From Verrucomicrobiota bacterium (lineage in GTDB: Bacteria > Verrucomicrobiota > Verrucomicrobiia > Opitutales > Opitutaceae), in assembly GCA_023399155.1 (NCBI GenBank), contig JAEWQP010000002.1:262905-326904 (forward strand): a DNA stretch of 64,000 nt, in the 5' to 3' direction. The notes under the pieces were generated by a model. The model had not been told where the DNA came from. It searched no databases and worked only from the letters and a program-made list of their open reading frames with translations. This document shows positions 8,428 to 17,571 of this stretch, piece after piece (positions within the stretch are counted from its first letter, which is position 1; the number at the start of each line of letters is the position of its first letter). Position numbers and translations under genes: made by a program.

Positions 8428-9786
8428 CTAGTCGACGGACGGCAACCCCGCGAGCGCCATGGCCACTTCCTTCGAGCTGTACTCGTGGTCGCGCAGGCGT
8501 CCGGCGCGATAGTCCATGTAGGCTGGGAGATCGAAGTGTCCGTGTCCGCTGAGGTTGAAGAGGATCACTTCCTTGCGACCCTCCGCCTTGCAGCGCATCG
8601 CTTCGTCGATCGCGGCGCGGATCGCATGGTTCGACTCGGGGGCGGGAAGGATACCCTCCGCCTTCGCGAAGTTCACGCCGGCCTCGAAACAAGTGATCTG
8701 ATGGTAGGAACGCGACGAGACGTGGCCGAGATCGGCGACGTGCGAGACCAGCGGGGCCATCCCGTGATAGCGCAATCCACCGGCGTGGATGCCCTCGGGC
8801 ACGAACGTGCTTCCCAGGGTGTGCATCTTCACCAGCGGCGTGAGGTGGGCGGTATCGCCGAAGTCGTAGGCGAACCTGCCCTTCGTCAGGGTCGGGCAGG
8901 AGGCGGGTTCCACGGCGACGATGCGGACGTCGCGTTCGCCGCGAAGCTTGCGCCCGAGGAAGGGAAAGGCGATGCCCGCGAAATTGCTGCCGCCACCGGC
9001 ACAACCGATGACCACGTCCGGATACTCGCCGGCCAGCTCCAGCTGCTTCTCCGCCTCCAGGCCGATGATGGTCTGGTGCAGCAGCACGTGGTTCAGGACC
9101 GAACCCAGCGCGTATTTGGTATCTGGATCGGATGCGGCGACCTCGACGGCCTCGGAGATCGCCATGCCGAGCGATCCCGTGCTGTCGGGATGCTCCGCCA
9201 GGATCTCGCGACCCGCGCGGGTCTCCTCGCTCGGACTGGCCACCACCCGCGCGCCGAAGTTTTCCATCAGCGCGCGCCGGTAGGGTTTTTGGTGATAACT
9301 CACCTTGACCATGTAGACGAGCACCTCGAGCCCGAAGATCGCACCTGCGAAGGCGAGCGAGGACCCCCACTGGCCGGCCCCGGTTTCGGTCGCCAGGCGC
9401 TTCACGCCGGCGAGCATGTTGTAGTAGGCCTGCGGCACGGCCGTGTTCGGCTTGTGGGAGCCGGAGGGCGAGACGCCCTCGTACTTGTAGTAGATGTGGG
9501 CGGGCGTCCCGAGCGCCTGTTCCAGCCGCCGCGCACGATAGAGCGGGCTGGGGCGCCACTGCCGGTAGATGTCGCGGACGGCGTCGGGAATCGGAATCCA
9601 GCGATCGGTCGAAACCTCCTGTTCGATCAACGCCATCGGAAACAGCGGCGCCAGGTCATCAGGCGTGATCGGCTTCATCGTGCCCGGGTGCAGCACCGTG
9701 GCGGGCGGCTTGGGGAGGTCGGCCTGGATGTTGTACCAGGCGGACGGCATATCCCGTTCGTTGAGGAGGATCTTGACGGAGTCCAT
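8428..9786 (-). CDS. TrpB2-type tryptophan synthase beta-like protein
   Basis: 452 residues from ATG 9786. PLP fold type II enzyme: the Schiff-base lysine is K112 in 'SGSHKPNTA', and the phosphate-binding glycine loop is 'GCAGGGSNF'. The long N-terminal part ('LFPMALIEQEV', 'WRPSPLYRARRLEQALG') and total length fit the TrpB2 subgroup rather than the ~400-residue TrpB1. TrpB2 proteins condense indole and L-serine, often without TrpA or in place of TrpB1. No trpA or other trp gene is in the window, so this is an orphan copy. It could salvage indole or act on another beta-substitution substrate. No signal peptide. Confidence 0.88.
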   Translation of the reverse strand: MDSVKILLNERDMPSAWYNIQADLPKPPATVLHPGTMKPITPDDLAPLFPMALIEQEVSTDRWIPIPDAVRDIYRQWRPSPLYRARRLEQALGTPAHIYYKYEGVSPSGSHKPNTAVPQAYYNMLAGVKRLATETGAGQWGSSLAFAGAIFGLEVLVYMVKVSYHQKPYRRALMENFGARVVASPSEETRAGREILAEHPDSTGSLGMAISEAVEVAASDPDTKYALGSVLNHVLLHQTIIGLEAEKQLELAGEYPDVVIGCAGGGSNFAGIAFPFLGRKLRGERDVRIVAVEPASCPTLTKGRFAYDFGDTAHLTPLVKMHTLGSTFVPEGIHAGGLRYHGMAPLVSHVADLGHVSSRSYHQITCFEAGVNFAKAEGILPAPESNHAIRAAIDEAMRCKAEGRKEVILFNLSGHGHFDLPAYMDYRAGRLRDHEYSSKEVAMALAGLPSVD

Positions 9787-10052
9787 GGGGTGAGGCGTCG
9801 TGCCGACGCGTCCGGCCATGAAGCAATGCCCGGCCCGGCGGGTCAACTCCGTGCCCATGGCGGGTGAGTTGCTGCGCAACAAACGCCAAGCCATGCGACG
9901 CCGGCACGTTCCCGGCCGTGATGCCCGCCGTGCGGGGGGCACGCCGGCCTGCGAGAGGCGGACATCGCCCGTTGCGCATGCCACCGCACGGTTCGGCCGA
10001 GTCAACCTTCCGGGGAACCGACAGCCGCCCGCGGGTCGGTGGCGCGTCGCCG

Positions 10053-10922
10053 TCAGCAGGATTCGATCGAGATCTCCGCGGCGAGGGTGTGCGTGCCTCC
10101 AGGTGCGAGGGTGACCACATCGTCCGCCGCATTGCACGTCTCGACGCAGACAAATCGCGCCCACGCGTCCGGGCCGAGGTCGGCGACCGCGGCGCCCTTG
10201 GCCTCGCCGGGATTCCACACCACGGTCGAACGGGAGCCCGACTTGGCCACGCGGATGCGACGGCCGGCATCCGGATCGTCGATCCGGCACGCAGCCGCGG
10301 TCCCGACGTAGGCGCGATCCACCTCGCCCCGAAACACGATCGGATCCGTGCCCTCCCGCCGCCGTGCGCCACCGGCGGTCTTGTCGATGTACTCAGTGTC
10401 CTCGAGCCCGTGCACCGAGATCCGACGGACGTCGGAGACGGCGAAGTAGGTGTGCAGCGCCGCCCCGAACGTGAACGGGCTGGACCCGCGGTTGCGGACC
10501 TCGAGCGCGAGTTCGAGCCGTGCGTGAGCCCGGACCGTCAGCCGCGCGGTGAACTCGCGCGGCCAGAGACTCCGGCTTGTCGTGCCCGGCGCCAGTCCGA
10601 ACACGGCGCGGGCCGCACCGTCCGCCGCGATCTCGAGCACCTCGGCCGTCCACTCCATCGTCCGCGCGAAGCCGTGCTGGGGCGCCCGGGGATCGTCCGG
10701 GTTCGGGCCGAACCAGGGAAAGCACAGAGGAACCCCGCCTCGTACCGCTTTCCCGGCTACGAAAGGGCTGCGCGGGCTCAGGAAGAGCACCGGCGGTGCG
10801 CCGTGGGGCTGCCAGTCGAGCACCTGTGCCCCCTGGAGGGCCACGGCCAGGCGGGAGGACGTCCCGTCCAGGCTGAGGACCGGAAGCTGATCGCGCACGA
10901 GAGAACGGATGGCGGGCGGCAT
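10053..10922 (-). CDS. D-hexose-6-phosphate mutarotase-like (aldose 1-epimerase fold)
   Basis: 289 residues from ATG 10922; a TTG 36 bases upstream is in frame but weaker. The sequence matches the YeaD-type galactose mutarotase-like family: 'VLDWQPHG..PVLFLSP' strand, 'AVRGGVPLCFPWFGPN' loop, 'QHGFARTMEW' with the catalytic His, and 'TFGAALHTYFAV' with the second His. The C-terminus 'FVCVETCNAADDVVTLAPG' holds the Glu typical of the base. The reaction is anomer interconversion of hexose 6-phosphates in the cytosol. The 266-base gap to the TrpB2-type start (9787-10052) has no supported gene. A different, secreted mutarotase lies at 12.6 kb. Confidence 0.85.
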   Translation of the reverse strand: MPPAIRSLVRDQLPVLSLDGTSSRLAVALQGAQVLDWQPHGAPPVLFLSPRSPFVAGKAVRGGVPLCFPWFGPNPDDPRAPQHGFARTMEWTAEVLEIAADGAARAVFGLAPGTTSRSLWPREFTARLTVRAHARLELALEVRNRGSSPFTFGAALHTYFAVSDVRRISVHGLEDTEYIDKTAGGARRREGTDPIVFRGEVDRAYVGTAAACRIDDPDAGRRIRVAKSGSRSTVVWNPGEAKGAAVADLGPDAWARFVCVETCNAADDVVTLAPGGTHTLAAEISIESC

Positions 10923-11017
10923 TGCGGCAAGTGAAGCTGTCGACTGTCCAGCTGGCAATCGGCGACCACTCCATCTCTTTCTCCGAATGCCATCTGGGGT
11001 TCAGAGCTGGCGCTGGC

Positions 11018-12214
11018 TCAGGCGGTCGGCTCGCGAACGCCGCGGGCGCTCGGGTCCTCCGCGACCGGGGACGCGAGCACGACCGTGGCGCGATCCACGC
11101 GCGAGCGCGTGCGAGTCCGGAAGGGCATGCGTGCGCTCACCCGCCCCTGCAGGTAAGTCAGCGCAATGCCGAAGCCGAGCAGGAACAGGAGATCGGGGAT
11201 GAACCACCGGAGTTTCTCCTCCGTGGGCAGGTCGAGCGTTCGCCAGATGTAGATCGCGAGGATGTGCCACAGGTAGATCCAGAGGCTGTTTTCGGCCACC
11301 CACGCGACCGGCCGGGCGGACGCGAGTCTTCCCAGGTGGCGGCACGCGAGGTAGATGAAGTGAATCGCGGCGAATCCGTAGACGAGATAGTAGGCGCGCG
11401 GTGGATACTTGTAGTCCTGGATCGCGAAGGCCTCTGCGCCGCCGCGTGCCATCAGCCAGCTCGCTGCCAGGAACACAGTCAGGGCGGTGCCGCCGATGGC
11501 GAGAAGCTGTCGATCCGTGAAGCTCCGCATCTTCAGCCCATAGAGAAACAGAAGCATGTAGGGTGGTAGCGTGAGGACGAAGGCGTGGATAATGGACGTC
11601 CGGTCGGCGAGGACGTCGGCCGGGACCCAGGGCAGCGCCACCTCATAAGCGGCATACACCGCGACCAGGGTGGCGAAATAACCCGCCCGCCCCGGATGGC
11701 GTTTGGAGATCGCGATCGCCGCCGGTGTGATCAGCGCCAGGGCGATGTAGACCTTGAAGATCCAGACGTACCCGATGCCGGAATAGAACGCATACGAGGT
11801 GACGATTTTCTTGGCCGGAAATGGAAAGGCCTGGCCGGTCACGACGGCGATACAGGCGAACAGCGCGAAGAAGAAGGTCAGGAAACCCCACGCCGGGAGG
11901 ATCAGCTTGGCCAGGCGTTTGCGCAGAAAGGGCAGGGCGTGGAGCGGCCGGGACTGGTAGATCGTTGCGTAGGTGAGCGCGGAGGCGGCGACAAGGAGCG
12001 GCGTGCCGAAGTTGCGGAGTTGAAACAGCCACTCCGGCGGGTGCGCATGGGCGATGATGACCACGAGGATCCCGAAGAACCGCATCAGGTCGAGCCGGCG
12101 GTCGCGGGCGGTCCGGGTGCCGGCCGATGCCTGAGGCTGGGCCCCCGGATCCGCCGCGAGAACGGGGACCGGCGGACCCGGCGGTGCGGGCGCAGCAACG
12201 GAAGGTTTATCCAT
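11018..12214 (-). CDS. Acyltransferase 3 family membrane protein
   Basis: 398 residues from ATG 12214. After a disordered Pro/Ala-rich N-terminus (about 40 residues) comes 'RLDLMRFFGILVVIIAHAHP', the first helix of acyltransferase 3 proteins, carrying the conserved Arg/Asp and the active-site His-like 'AHAH'. About ten hydrophobic spans follow, with 'IYLWHILAIYIWR' near the C-terminus, and a basic, disordered tail. The family transfers acetyl or other acyl groups to surface sugars or lipids at the inner membrane. No glycan biosynthesis genes adjoin it, so the acceptor is unknown. It is divergent from the arabinan locus, sharing the 12215-12554 intergenic region. Confidence 0.82.
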   Translation of the reverse strand: MDKPSVAAPAPPGPPVPVLAADPGAQPQASAGTRTARDRRLDLMRFFGILVVIIAHAHPPEWLFQLRNFGTPLLVAASALTYATIYQSRPLHALPFLRKRLAKLILPAWGFLTFFFALFACIAVVTGQAFPFPAKKIVTSYAFYSGIGYVWIFKVYIALALITPAAIAISKRHPGRAGYFATLVAVYAAYEVALPWVPADVLADRTSIIHAFVLTLPPYMLLFLYGLKMRSFTDRQLLAIGGTALTVFLAASWLMARGGAEAFAIQDYKYPPRAYYLVYGFAAIHFIYLACRHLGRLASARPVAWVAENSLWIYLWHILAIYIWRTLDLPTEEKLRWFIPDLLFLLGFGIALTYLQGRVSARMPFRTRTRSRVDRATVVLASPVAEDPSARGVREPTA

Positions 12215-12554
12215 GGTCAGATGGCGGGGGCTTCGCGTGGGTGTTATTTCCGCGTGCGTTTGCGAGATTCGTACGTTGAACGGTCCGCCGGTGGTTCCGA
12301 GACCGTGCCCGCGGCAGTCTGCGACACAAGTGACCCCGTCGCAAGGCGTTCGGGACCGGTGGCGCCGTGTGGATTGAGTGGGCTGGAGACTCCCGCCGTA
12401 ACGATTCGTTCCCAATGGACCCCGTCCCCGCCGGTCCGCAGTCAGGACCGAACGGTAATGTGGAGAACAGGGAAAACCCTGTTGCCGCACGCTGTTGCGC
12501 GGAGTTTGCCTGCAGGTACTCCAAGCGCACTCCGCCCAGGACACACCCCGTGTC
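12215..12554. other. Divergent intergenic region, acyltransferase / arabinan locus
   Basis: A 340-base gap between two divergent genes, so it must hold both promoters. The only structure I see is the inverted repeat at 12466-12483, listed separately. No convincing -35/-10 pair or ribosome binding site is visible in this GC-rich DNA, and no ORF in it looks coding. Confidence 0.5.
12466..12483. promoter_or_regulatory. Perfect 7-4-7 inverted repeat, candidate operator or attenuator hairpin
   Basis: The sequence aacagggaaaaccctgtt is a perfect palindrome with an AAAA centre, located 72 bases before the epimerase start. As DNA it could bind a dimeric regulator of the arabinan genes; as RNA it would be a 7-base-pair hairpin with a tetraloop in the leader. 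No partner copy was seen upstream of the other genes. Confidence 0.4.
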
Positions 12555-13724
12555 ATGCGACGCGCCTTACCTCGATCCATCATGCGTTGCCTCGTCACCA
12601 CGACTCTCGCCCTGCTCCTTGTCCTCCGGGCCCTCGGCGCCAGCCCGAGCGAGCCCTCGATCCGCGTGCAGCCATTTGGCTCGCTGCCGGATGGCCGCGA
12701 AGCCCAGCTCTTCGTCCTGCAAAACGCGCACGGATTTCGCGCCGACATCAGCGATTTCGGCGGAATCGTCGTCAACCTGCTCGTTGCCGACCGCGCGGGC
12801 CGCTTCGCCGATGTGTCGCTCGGATACGACGACGTCTCCAAGTACGCCAAGGCCTCGCCGTATTTCGGCGCCCTCATCGGCCGCTACGGCAACCGGATCG
12901 CCCATGGAAAGTTCACCCTCGACGGGCTGACCTACTCGCTTCCGCTCAACGACAAGCCGGGTGACATTCCGTGCTCGCTCCACGGTGGCTTCATGGGCTT
13001 CGACAAGGTCATGTGGCGGGCGCGGCCGCTGTTCGTGGCGGGAAATCCGACGCTGGTTCTTGAATACACGAGTCGCGACGGCGAACAGGGTTATCCCGGA
13101 ACGCTCACGGTCGAGGTGACCTACACCGTCACCCGCGACAACGAGCTGCGGATCGATTACCGCGCAACCACGGACAAGGCGACGCCGGTCAATCTGACCA
13201 ATCACACCTACTTCAACCTGCACGGCGAAGGCCAGGGCACGATCCTCGACCACGAGCTGATGATGCGCGCGTCGAAGTTCACGCCCGTGGATGCGGGACT
13301 CATTCCGACGGGCGCCCTGGCACCGGTCGTGGGGACCCCGTTTGACTTCACCAAGCCGCACAAGATCGGCGAGCGCATCGACGCCGGCGACGCGCAGCTC
13401 GGGTTTGGCGGAGGCTACGACCACAACTGGGTGCTCGATGCCCAGGACGGGGCCCTCAGCCTCGCGGCGACCCTGCACGAACCGAAGTCCGGACGCTTCC
13501 TCGAGGTGCTGACGACCGAGCCCGGGCTCCAATTCTATTCCGGAAACTTTCTCGATGGCACGCTGACCGGCAAGAGCGGGAAGACCTACCCGCACCGCAG
13601 CGGCCTGTGCCTCGAGACGCAGCACTACCCTGACTCGCCGAATCAGCCGGCGTTTCCCAGCACCATCCTGCGCCCCGGGGAGACCCTGCGCAGCACCACC
13701 GTGTATCGGTTCAGCGTGCGCTGA
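12555..13724 (+). CDS. Secreted aldose 1-epimerase (galactose mutarotase family)
   Basis: 389 residues from ATG 12555 (ATG 12582 also possible and gives a shorter signal peptide). A hydrophobic signal 'CLVTTTLALLLVLRALGAS' precedes the GalM fold. Family signatures are present: 'ISDFGGIVVNLLVAD', 'GRYGNRIAHGKF', 'NLTNHTYFNLHG' with the catalytic His, 'YDHNWVLD' and the general-base region 'GLCLETQHYPDSPNQP'. It interconverts anomers of free aldoses such as arabinose or galactose, here outside the cytosol. It is followed 40 bases later by a GH51 arabinofuranosidase and two GH43 enzymes, so L-arabinose is the likely substrate. Confidence 0.88.
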   Translation: MRRALPRSIMRCLVTTTLALLLVLRALGASPSEPSIRVQPFGSLPDGREAQLFVLQNAHGFRADISDFGGIVVNLLVADRAGRFADVSLGYDDVSKYAKASPYFGALIGRYGNRIAHGKFTLDGLTYSLPLNDKPGDIPCSLHGGFMGFDKVMWRARPLFVAGNPTLVLEYTSRDGEQGYPGTLTVEVTYTVTRDNELRIDYRATTDKATPVNLTNHTYFNLHGEGQGTILDHELMMRASKFTPVDAGLIPTGALAPVVGTPFDFTKPHKIGERIDAGDAQLGFGGGYDHNWVLDAQDGALSLAATLHEPKSGRFLEVLTTEPGLQFYSGNFLDGTLTGKSGKTYPHRSGLCLETQHYPDSPNQPAFPSTILRPGETLRSTTVYRFSVR

Positions 13725-13764
13725 CAGCGTCCGCAAACGACCTCAGAGCTCCGAGCGACCATCC

Positions 13765-15330
13765 ATGAAACACCCATTCCGCGGAATCTTTGCCGCCGGC
13801 CTGCTTGCCGGCATCCTTGCGCCGGTCCACGCCGGCGCGGCTGAGTCCATCGCCTCTGGCGTGATCTATGCCGACCAGCCAGGCGCCGTGATCAACCGCA
13901 ACATCTACGGCCATTTTTCCGAGCATCTCGGACGCTGCATCTACGAGGGCATCTGGGTGGGCGAGGATTCGCCTATTCCGAACACCCGCGGCATCCGCAA
14001 CGACACCGTCGCCGCCCTGAAGGCGATCCAGGTGCCCGTGCTGCGCTGGCCGGGCGGTTGCTTCGCCGATGAGTATCACTGGAAGGACGGCATCGGCCCG
14101 CGCGAGAAGCGTCCCGAGATGATCAATACAAATTGGGGCGGCGTGGTGGAGAACAACCACTTCGGAACGCACGAGTTCCTCGACCTCTGCGAGCAGATCG
14201 GCGCGGAGCCGTATGTGTCGATCAACGTCGGAAGCGGCACCGTCCAGGAGGCTATGGAGTGGGTGGAATACATGACCTCCGACGCCGATTCACCCATGAC
14301 GCGCCTGCGCAAGGCCAACGGGCGCGAGCAGCCGTGGAAGATCAAGTACCTCGGCCTCGGCAACGAGAATTGGGGCTGCGGCGGCAATATGCGTCCGGAG
14401 TACTACGCGGATGTCTACCGGCGCTTCAACACCTTCGCCAAGAACTACGGCGAGAACCGGCTCTACCGCGTCGCCTGCGGCCCGGCCGGAAGCGACTACA
14501 CCTGGACCGAGACACTGATGACCCTGGCCGGCGATCGCATGGACGGCCTTTCCATTCACTACTACACGCTGCCGACCGGATCGTGGACCGGCTCGAAGGG
14601 ATCGGCCACGGACTTCGAGGAGGCCGCCTGGCATGCCACACTCTGGCAGACGCTGCGGATGGATGAGCTGGTGACCCGGCACAGTGCGATCATGGATCGT
14701 CACGATCCGGACAAGCGCGTGGGCATGATCGTGGACGAGTGGGGCACCTGGTACGACGTCGAGCCCGGCACGAATCCCGGTTTCCTCTACCAGCAGAACA
14801 CGCTGCGCGATGCGGTGGTGGCCGGGTTGAACCTCAACATCTTCCATCGGCACGCCGACCGTGTCACGATGGCCAACATCGCCCAGGTGATCAACGTGCT
14901 CCAGGCGATGATCCTCACGGACAAGGAGAGGCTCGTGCTCACGCCGACCTACCACGTGTTCGAGATGTATAAGGTCCACCAGGACGCCACCTCGCTGCGC
15001 ATGGATGTGAGCTCGCCGGATTACGTGTTCGGCGACCAGCGGATCGCGTCGGTCAGCGGATCCGCCTCGAAGGATTCGGCGGGGCGGATTCACGTCTCGC
15101 TCGTGAATACCGACCCGAACCGCCCGGTGCGTGTCTCGCTTCGCCTTTCCGGGGTCCAGGCCGGTTCCGTGAAGGGTCGCGTGCTCACGGCGGCGACGAT
15201 GCAGGCGCACAACTCGTTTGACGCACCGCGCACGGTCGAGCCGGCGGCCTTTTCCGGAGCGACGGTGAAGGACGGGATGCTCAACGTCGCGCTTCCCGCC
15301 AAGTCCGTTGTGGTGCTCGAGGTCCGGTAG
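13765..15330 (+). CDS. Secreted GH51 alpha-L-arabinofuranosidase
   Basis: 521 residues with a signal peptide (first ~27 residues ending 'VHAGAAES'). The GH51 pattern is complete: 'NIYGHFSEHLGRCIYEGIWVG', 'VPVLRWPGGCFADEYHWKDG', the acid/base Glu at about residue 201 in 'LGNENWGCGG' and the nucleophile Glu at about 325 in 'IVDEWGTWYD'. A C-terminal beta domain ('HVSLVNTDPNRPVRVSLRL') completes the usual ~500-residue length. It cleaves terminal alpha-L-arabinofuranosyl residues from arabinan, arabinoxylan or arabinogalactan. It belongs to a same-strand set with the epimerase upstream and GH43 enzymes downstream. Confidence 0.93.
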   Translation: MKHPFRGIFAAGLLAGILAPVHAGAAESIASGVIYADQPGAVINRNIYGHFSEHLGRCIYEGIWVGEDSPIPNTRGIRNDTVAALKAIQVPVLRWPGGCFADEYHWKDGIGPREKRPEMINTNWGGVVENNHFGTHEFLDLCEQIGAEPYVSINVGSGTVQEAMEWVEYMTSDADSPMTRLRKANGREQPWKIKYLGLGNENWGCGGNMRPEYYADVYRRFNTFAKNYGENRLYRVACGPAGSDYTWTETLMTLAGDRMDGLSIHYYTLPTGSWTGSKGSATDFEEAAWHATLWQTLRMDELVTRHSAIMDRHDPDKRVGMIVDEWGTWYDVEPGTNPGFLYQQNTLRDAVVAGLNLNIFHRHADRVTMANIAQVINVLQAMILTDKERLVLTPTYHVFEMYKVHQDATSLRMDVSSPDYVFGDQRIASVSGSASKDSAGRIHVSLVNTDPNRPVRVSLRLSGVQAGSVKGRVLTAATMQAHNSFDAPRTVEPAAFSGATVKDGMLNVALPAKSVVVLEVR

Positions 15331-15440
15331 GTGTAGCACTCGTCGGGGCCCGCTCGTCCCGGGCCCCGAGCTTCCCCGCCGTGATGAACCGAGATTCCGC
15401 CGTTGGACACCGACGTCACGGAGGTACGGGCTTCCCCGTC

Positions 15441-17543
15441 ATGCTCTACCGCATACTGATCCTCACGGGCTGCCTCGCGGCCCTCGGTTCGCCCTCCCTG
15501 AGCGCCGGCTCGTGGACGGCGGACAACGGCAACGGAACCTACACGAACCCACTGTTCTACGACGAGTTCTCGGATCCCGACCTGATCCGCGTGGGCGACG
15601 ACTTCTACCTCGCGGGCACCACGATGCACACCATGCCCGGGCTGGTCGTGCTCCACTCGAGGGACCTGGTGAACTGGACCTTCCTCAGCTACGCCACCGA
15701 GCGGCTGGACCTCGGGCCGGAGTTCCGGCTCGAGAACGGAAAGGAGGCCTACGGCCAGGGCATCTGGGCGCCGTGCATCCGTCATCATGGGGGGAAGTTT
15801 TACCTCTTCTCCAACGTCAACGGCCACGGGATGCAGGTGTTCATCGCGAGCGACCCTGCCGGCCCCTGGGAACACCGCAACCTCGGCGGTGGCATCCACG
15901 ACCTGTCCGTGCTCTTCGACGACGACGGCCGCGTGTATGCTGTCTATAACTACGATGAGGTGCGGATGATCGAGCTGAAACCCGACCTGTCCGGCTTCAT
16001 CGAGGGAAGCGACCGCGTGATCATCCCGCGCGGCAACGCCATGGGCGAGGGGCACCATTTCTACAAGATCAACGGGAAGTACTACATCCTCAGTGCGAAC
16101 TATTCACCGGTCGGCCGCATGCAGTGCGCCCGCGCAGATCGGCCGGAGGGACCCTACGAGACGGTTGTGATCAGCGACCGCGAGACCCTGGGGACGCAGC
16201 GGGGCTGGCAGGTGCAGAACGTCGGCCTTGGCCGGCCCGTGCCCGAGCCGGGGGTGACGTTCACGCTGTCCGAGCCCGGAGGAAACTTTCACGGTGCCGT
16301 TCCGCTCCATCAGGGCGGCATCGTCGACCTTCCCAACGGCGAGTGGTGGGGCTTCTCCATGATGGACTTCCGGTCGGTCGGACGCACCACCTGCCTCTCG
16401 CCCGTGACCTGGCGCGACGGCTGGCCGTACTTCGGCCTGCCGGGAAATCCCGGCCGCACCCCGCGCACGTGGTTCAAACCGGCCGTGACCGCCGTGGTCA
16501 CGCCAACCGCTCCGTATCAGCGCAGCGACGACTTTTCGGCAGCGACGCTGCTGCCTGTCTGGCAGTGGAACCATGCGCCGGTCGACGGCCATTGGTCGCT
16601 GTCGGAGAACCCGGGTGCGCTGCGCCTGCACACCCTGCCCGCCAGCCAGTTCCTCTGGGCCAGGAACACGCTCACGCAGCGCGTCATCGGGCCGGTTTCG
16701 ACCGCGACCGCGGAACTCGATGCCTCGGGCCTGCAACCGGGTGATCACGCGGGGCTCGCCCTGCTGAACATGCCCTTCGCCTCAATAGGCGTCGTTCGGA
16801 CCGGGGCGGGTCTCGTCCTGCGCTGGTACAATCAGCTCACGGACGAGACGCTCGAGCAACCGCTGACCGCGCCGCGCATCTTCCTGCGCGCGACAGGCGA
16901 CTTCGACCAGGACGTCGCGCAACTCAGCTTCAGCACCGACGGGCGGGATTTTTCCACCCTCGGTGGCGAGATCCGCCTGCCCTACCAGTTGAAGACCTTC
17001 CAGGGCGTGCGGTATGCGCTTTTCGCCTACAATGCATCGGGGCGCGAAGGAGGTTTTGCGGACTTCGCCAGTTTCCGCGTCGACGAGCCGCTGGCGGATC
17101 GATCCGGCAACGTGCCGTTCGGCAAGGTCGTCGTCCTGGCCAATCTCGCCAACGAGAGCGTCGCGTGGGCCAACCCGCACGGCATGCTTCATTCGGTGCC
17201 ACCCGGATCGCCGGAGGCGAGTGGCCCGGGAACCCGCTTCCGGGTGCACGACCGCGGGCAGGGCCGCGTCGTGCTGGAAGCGTTGAGCGGCGGATTCCTC
17301 ACCGTCGTCGGCGCCGGTCTGTCGTGCGACGTGCGTCCAATGAAGGAGGAGTCGGAGGCCAGCCTGTTTCTCTGGCAGGACATGCTGCGCGACCGCCAGT
17401 GCATGCTGCTCTCGCTCAAGACCCATCGTTATCTCGGTCTCGACCCCGAGACGGGCGAGCCGTATGCAGCGGACTGGCCTGGTGCACATCCCGATCGGCG
17501 GGACGGCACGGTTCTGGTGTGGACCCAGGCGCCGGCTGACTGA
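15441..17543 (+). CDS. Secreted GH43 beta-xylosidase/alpha-L-arabinofuranosidase with C-terminal beta-trefoil-like domain
   Basis: 700 residues from ATG 15441, which begins a clear signal peptide (MLYRILILTGCLAALGSPSL). A longer in-frame start at 15381 runs through a repeat remnant. Domains: GH43 five-bladed propeller (about 30-340) with the general-base Asp in 'FSDPDLIRVGDDFYLAG' and the pKa-modulating Asp in 'GGIHDLSVLFDDDG'; a concanavalin-like module (about 360-560, 'DDFSAATLLPVWQWNHAP') as in GH43 beta-xylosidases; and a C-terminal region (about 565-700) with repeated hydrophobic 'GGFLTVVGAGL' and 'THRYLGLD' strands resembling a fascin/AbfB beta-trefoil, perhaps sugar binding. Likely removes xylose or arabinose from xylan side chains. 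Confidence 0.88.
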   Translation: MLYRILILTGCLAALGSPSLSAGSWTADNGNGTYTNPLFYDEFSDPDLIRVGDDFYLAGTTMHTMPGLVVLHSRDLVNWTFLSYATERLDLGPEFRLENGKEAYGQGIWAPCIRHHGGKFYLFSNVNGHGMQVFIASDPAGPWEHRNLGGGIHDLSVLFDDDGRVYAVYNYDEVRMIELKPDLSGFIEGSDRVIIPRGNAMGEGHHFYKINGKYYILSANYSPVGRMQCARADRPEGPYETVVISDRETLGTQRGWQVQNVGLGRPVPEPGVTFTLSEPGGNFHGAVPLHQGGIVDLPNGEWWGFSMMDFRSVGRTTCLSPVTWRDGWPYFGLPGNPGRTPRTWFKPAVTAVVTPTAPYQRSDDFSAATLLPVWQWNHAPVDGHWSLSENPGALRLHTLPASQFLWARNTLTQRVIGPVSTATAELDASGLQPGDHAGLALLNMPFASIGVVRTGAGLVLRWYNQLTDETLEQPLTAPRIFLRATGDFDQDVAQLSFSTDGRDFSTLGGEIRLPYQLKTFQGVRYALFAYNASGREGGFADFASFRVDEPLADRSGNVPFGKVVVLANLANESVAWANPHGMLHSVPPGSPEASGPGTRFRVHDRGQGRVVLEALSGGFLTVVGAGLSCDVRPMKEESEASLFLWQDMLRDRQCMLLSLKTHRYLGLDPETGEPYAADWPGAHPDRRDGTVLVWTQAPAD

Positions 17544-17571
17544 CGGTCCGAACCTTCAACTTCGATCTCCC

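Noticed and set aside
8237..9559. N-terminal extension of the 91-residue protein through the TrpB2 region
   Set aside because: The extra part overlaps TrpB2 out of frame; the ATG at 8236 is a natural start.
8227..9867. A 546-residue plus-strand open frame opposite the TrpB2 gene
   Set aside because: Antisense to conserved PLP-enzyme sequence; composition is not protein-like.
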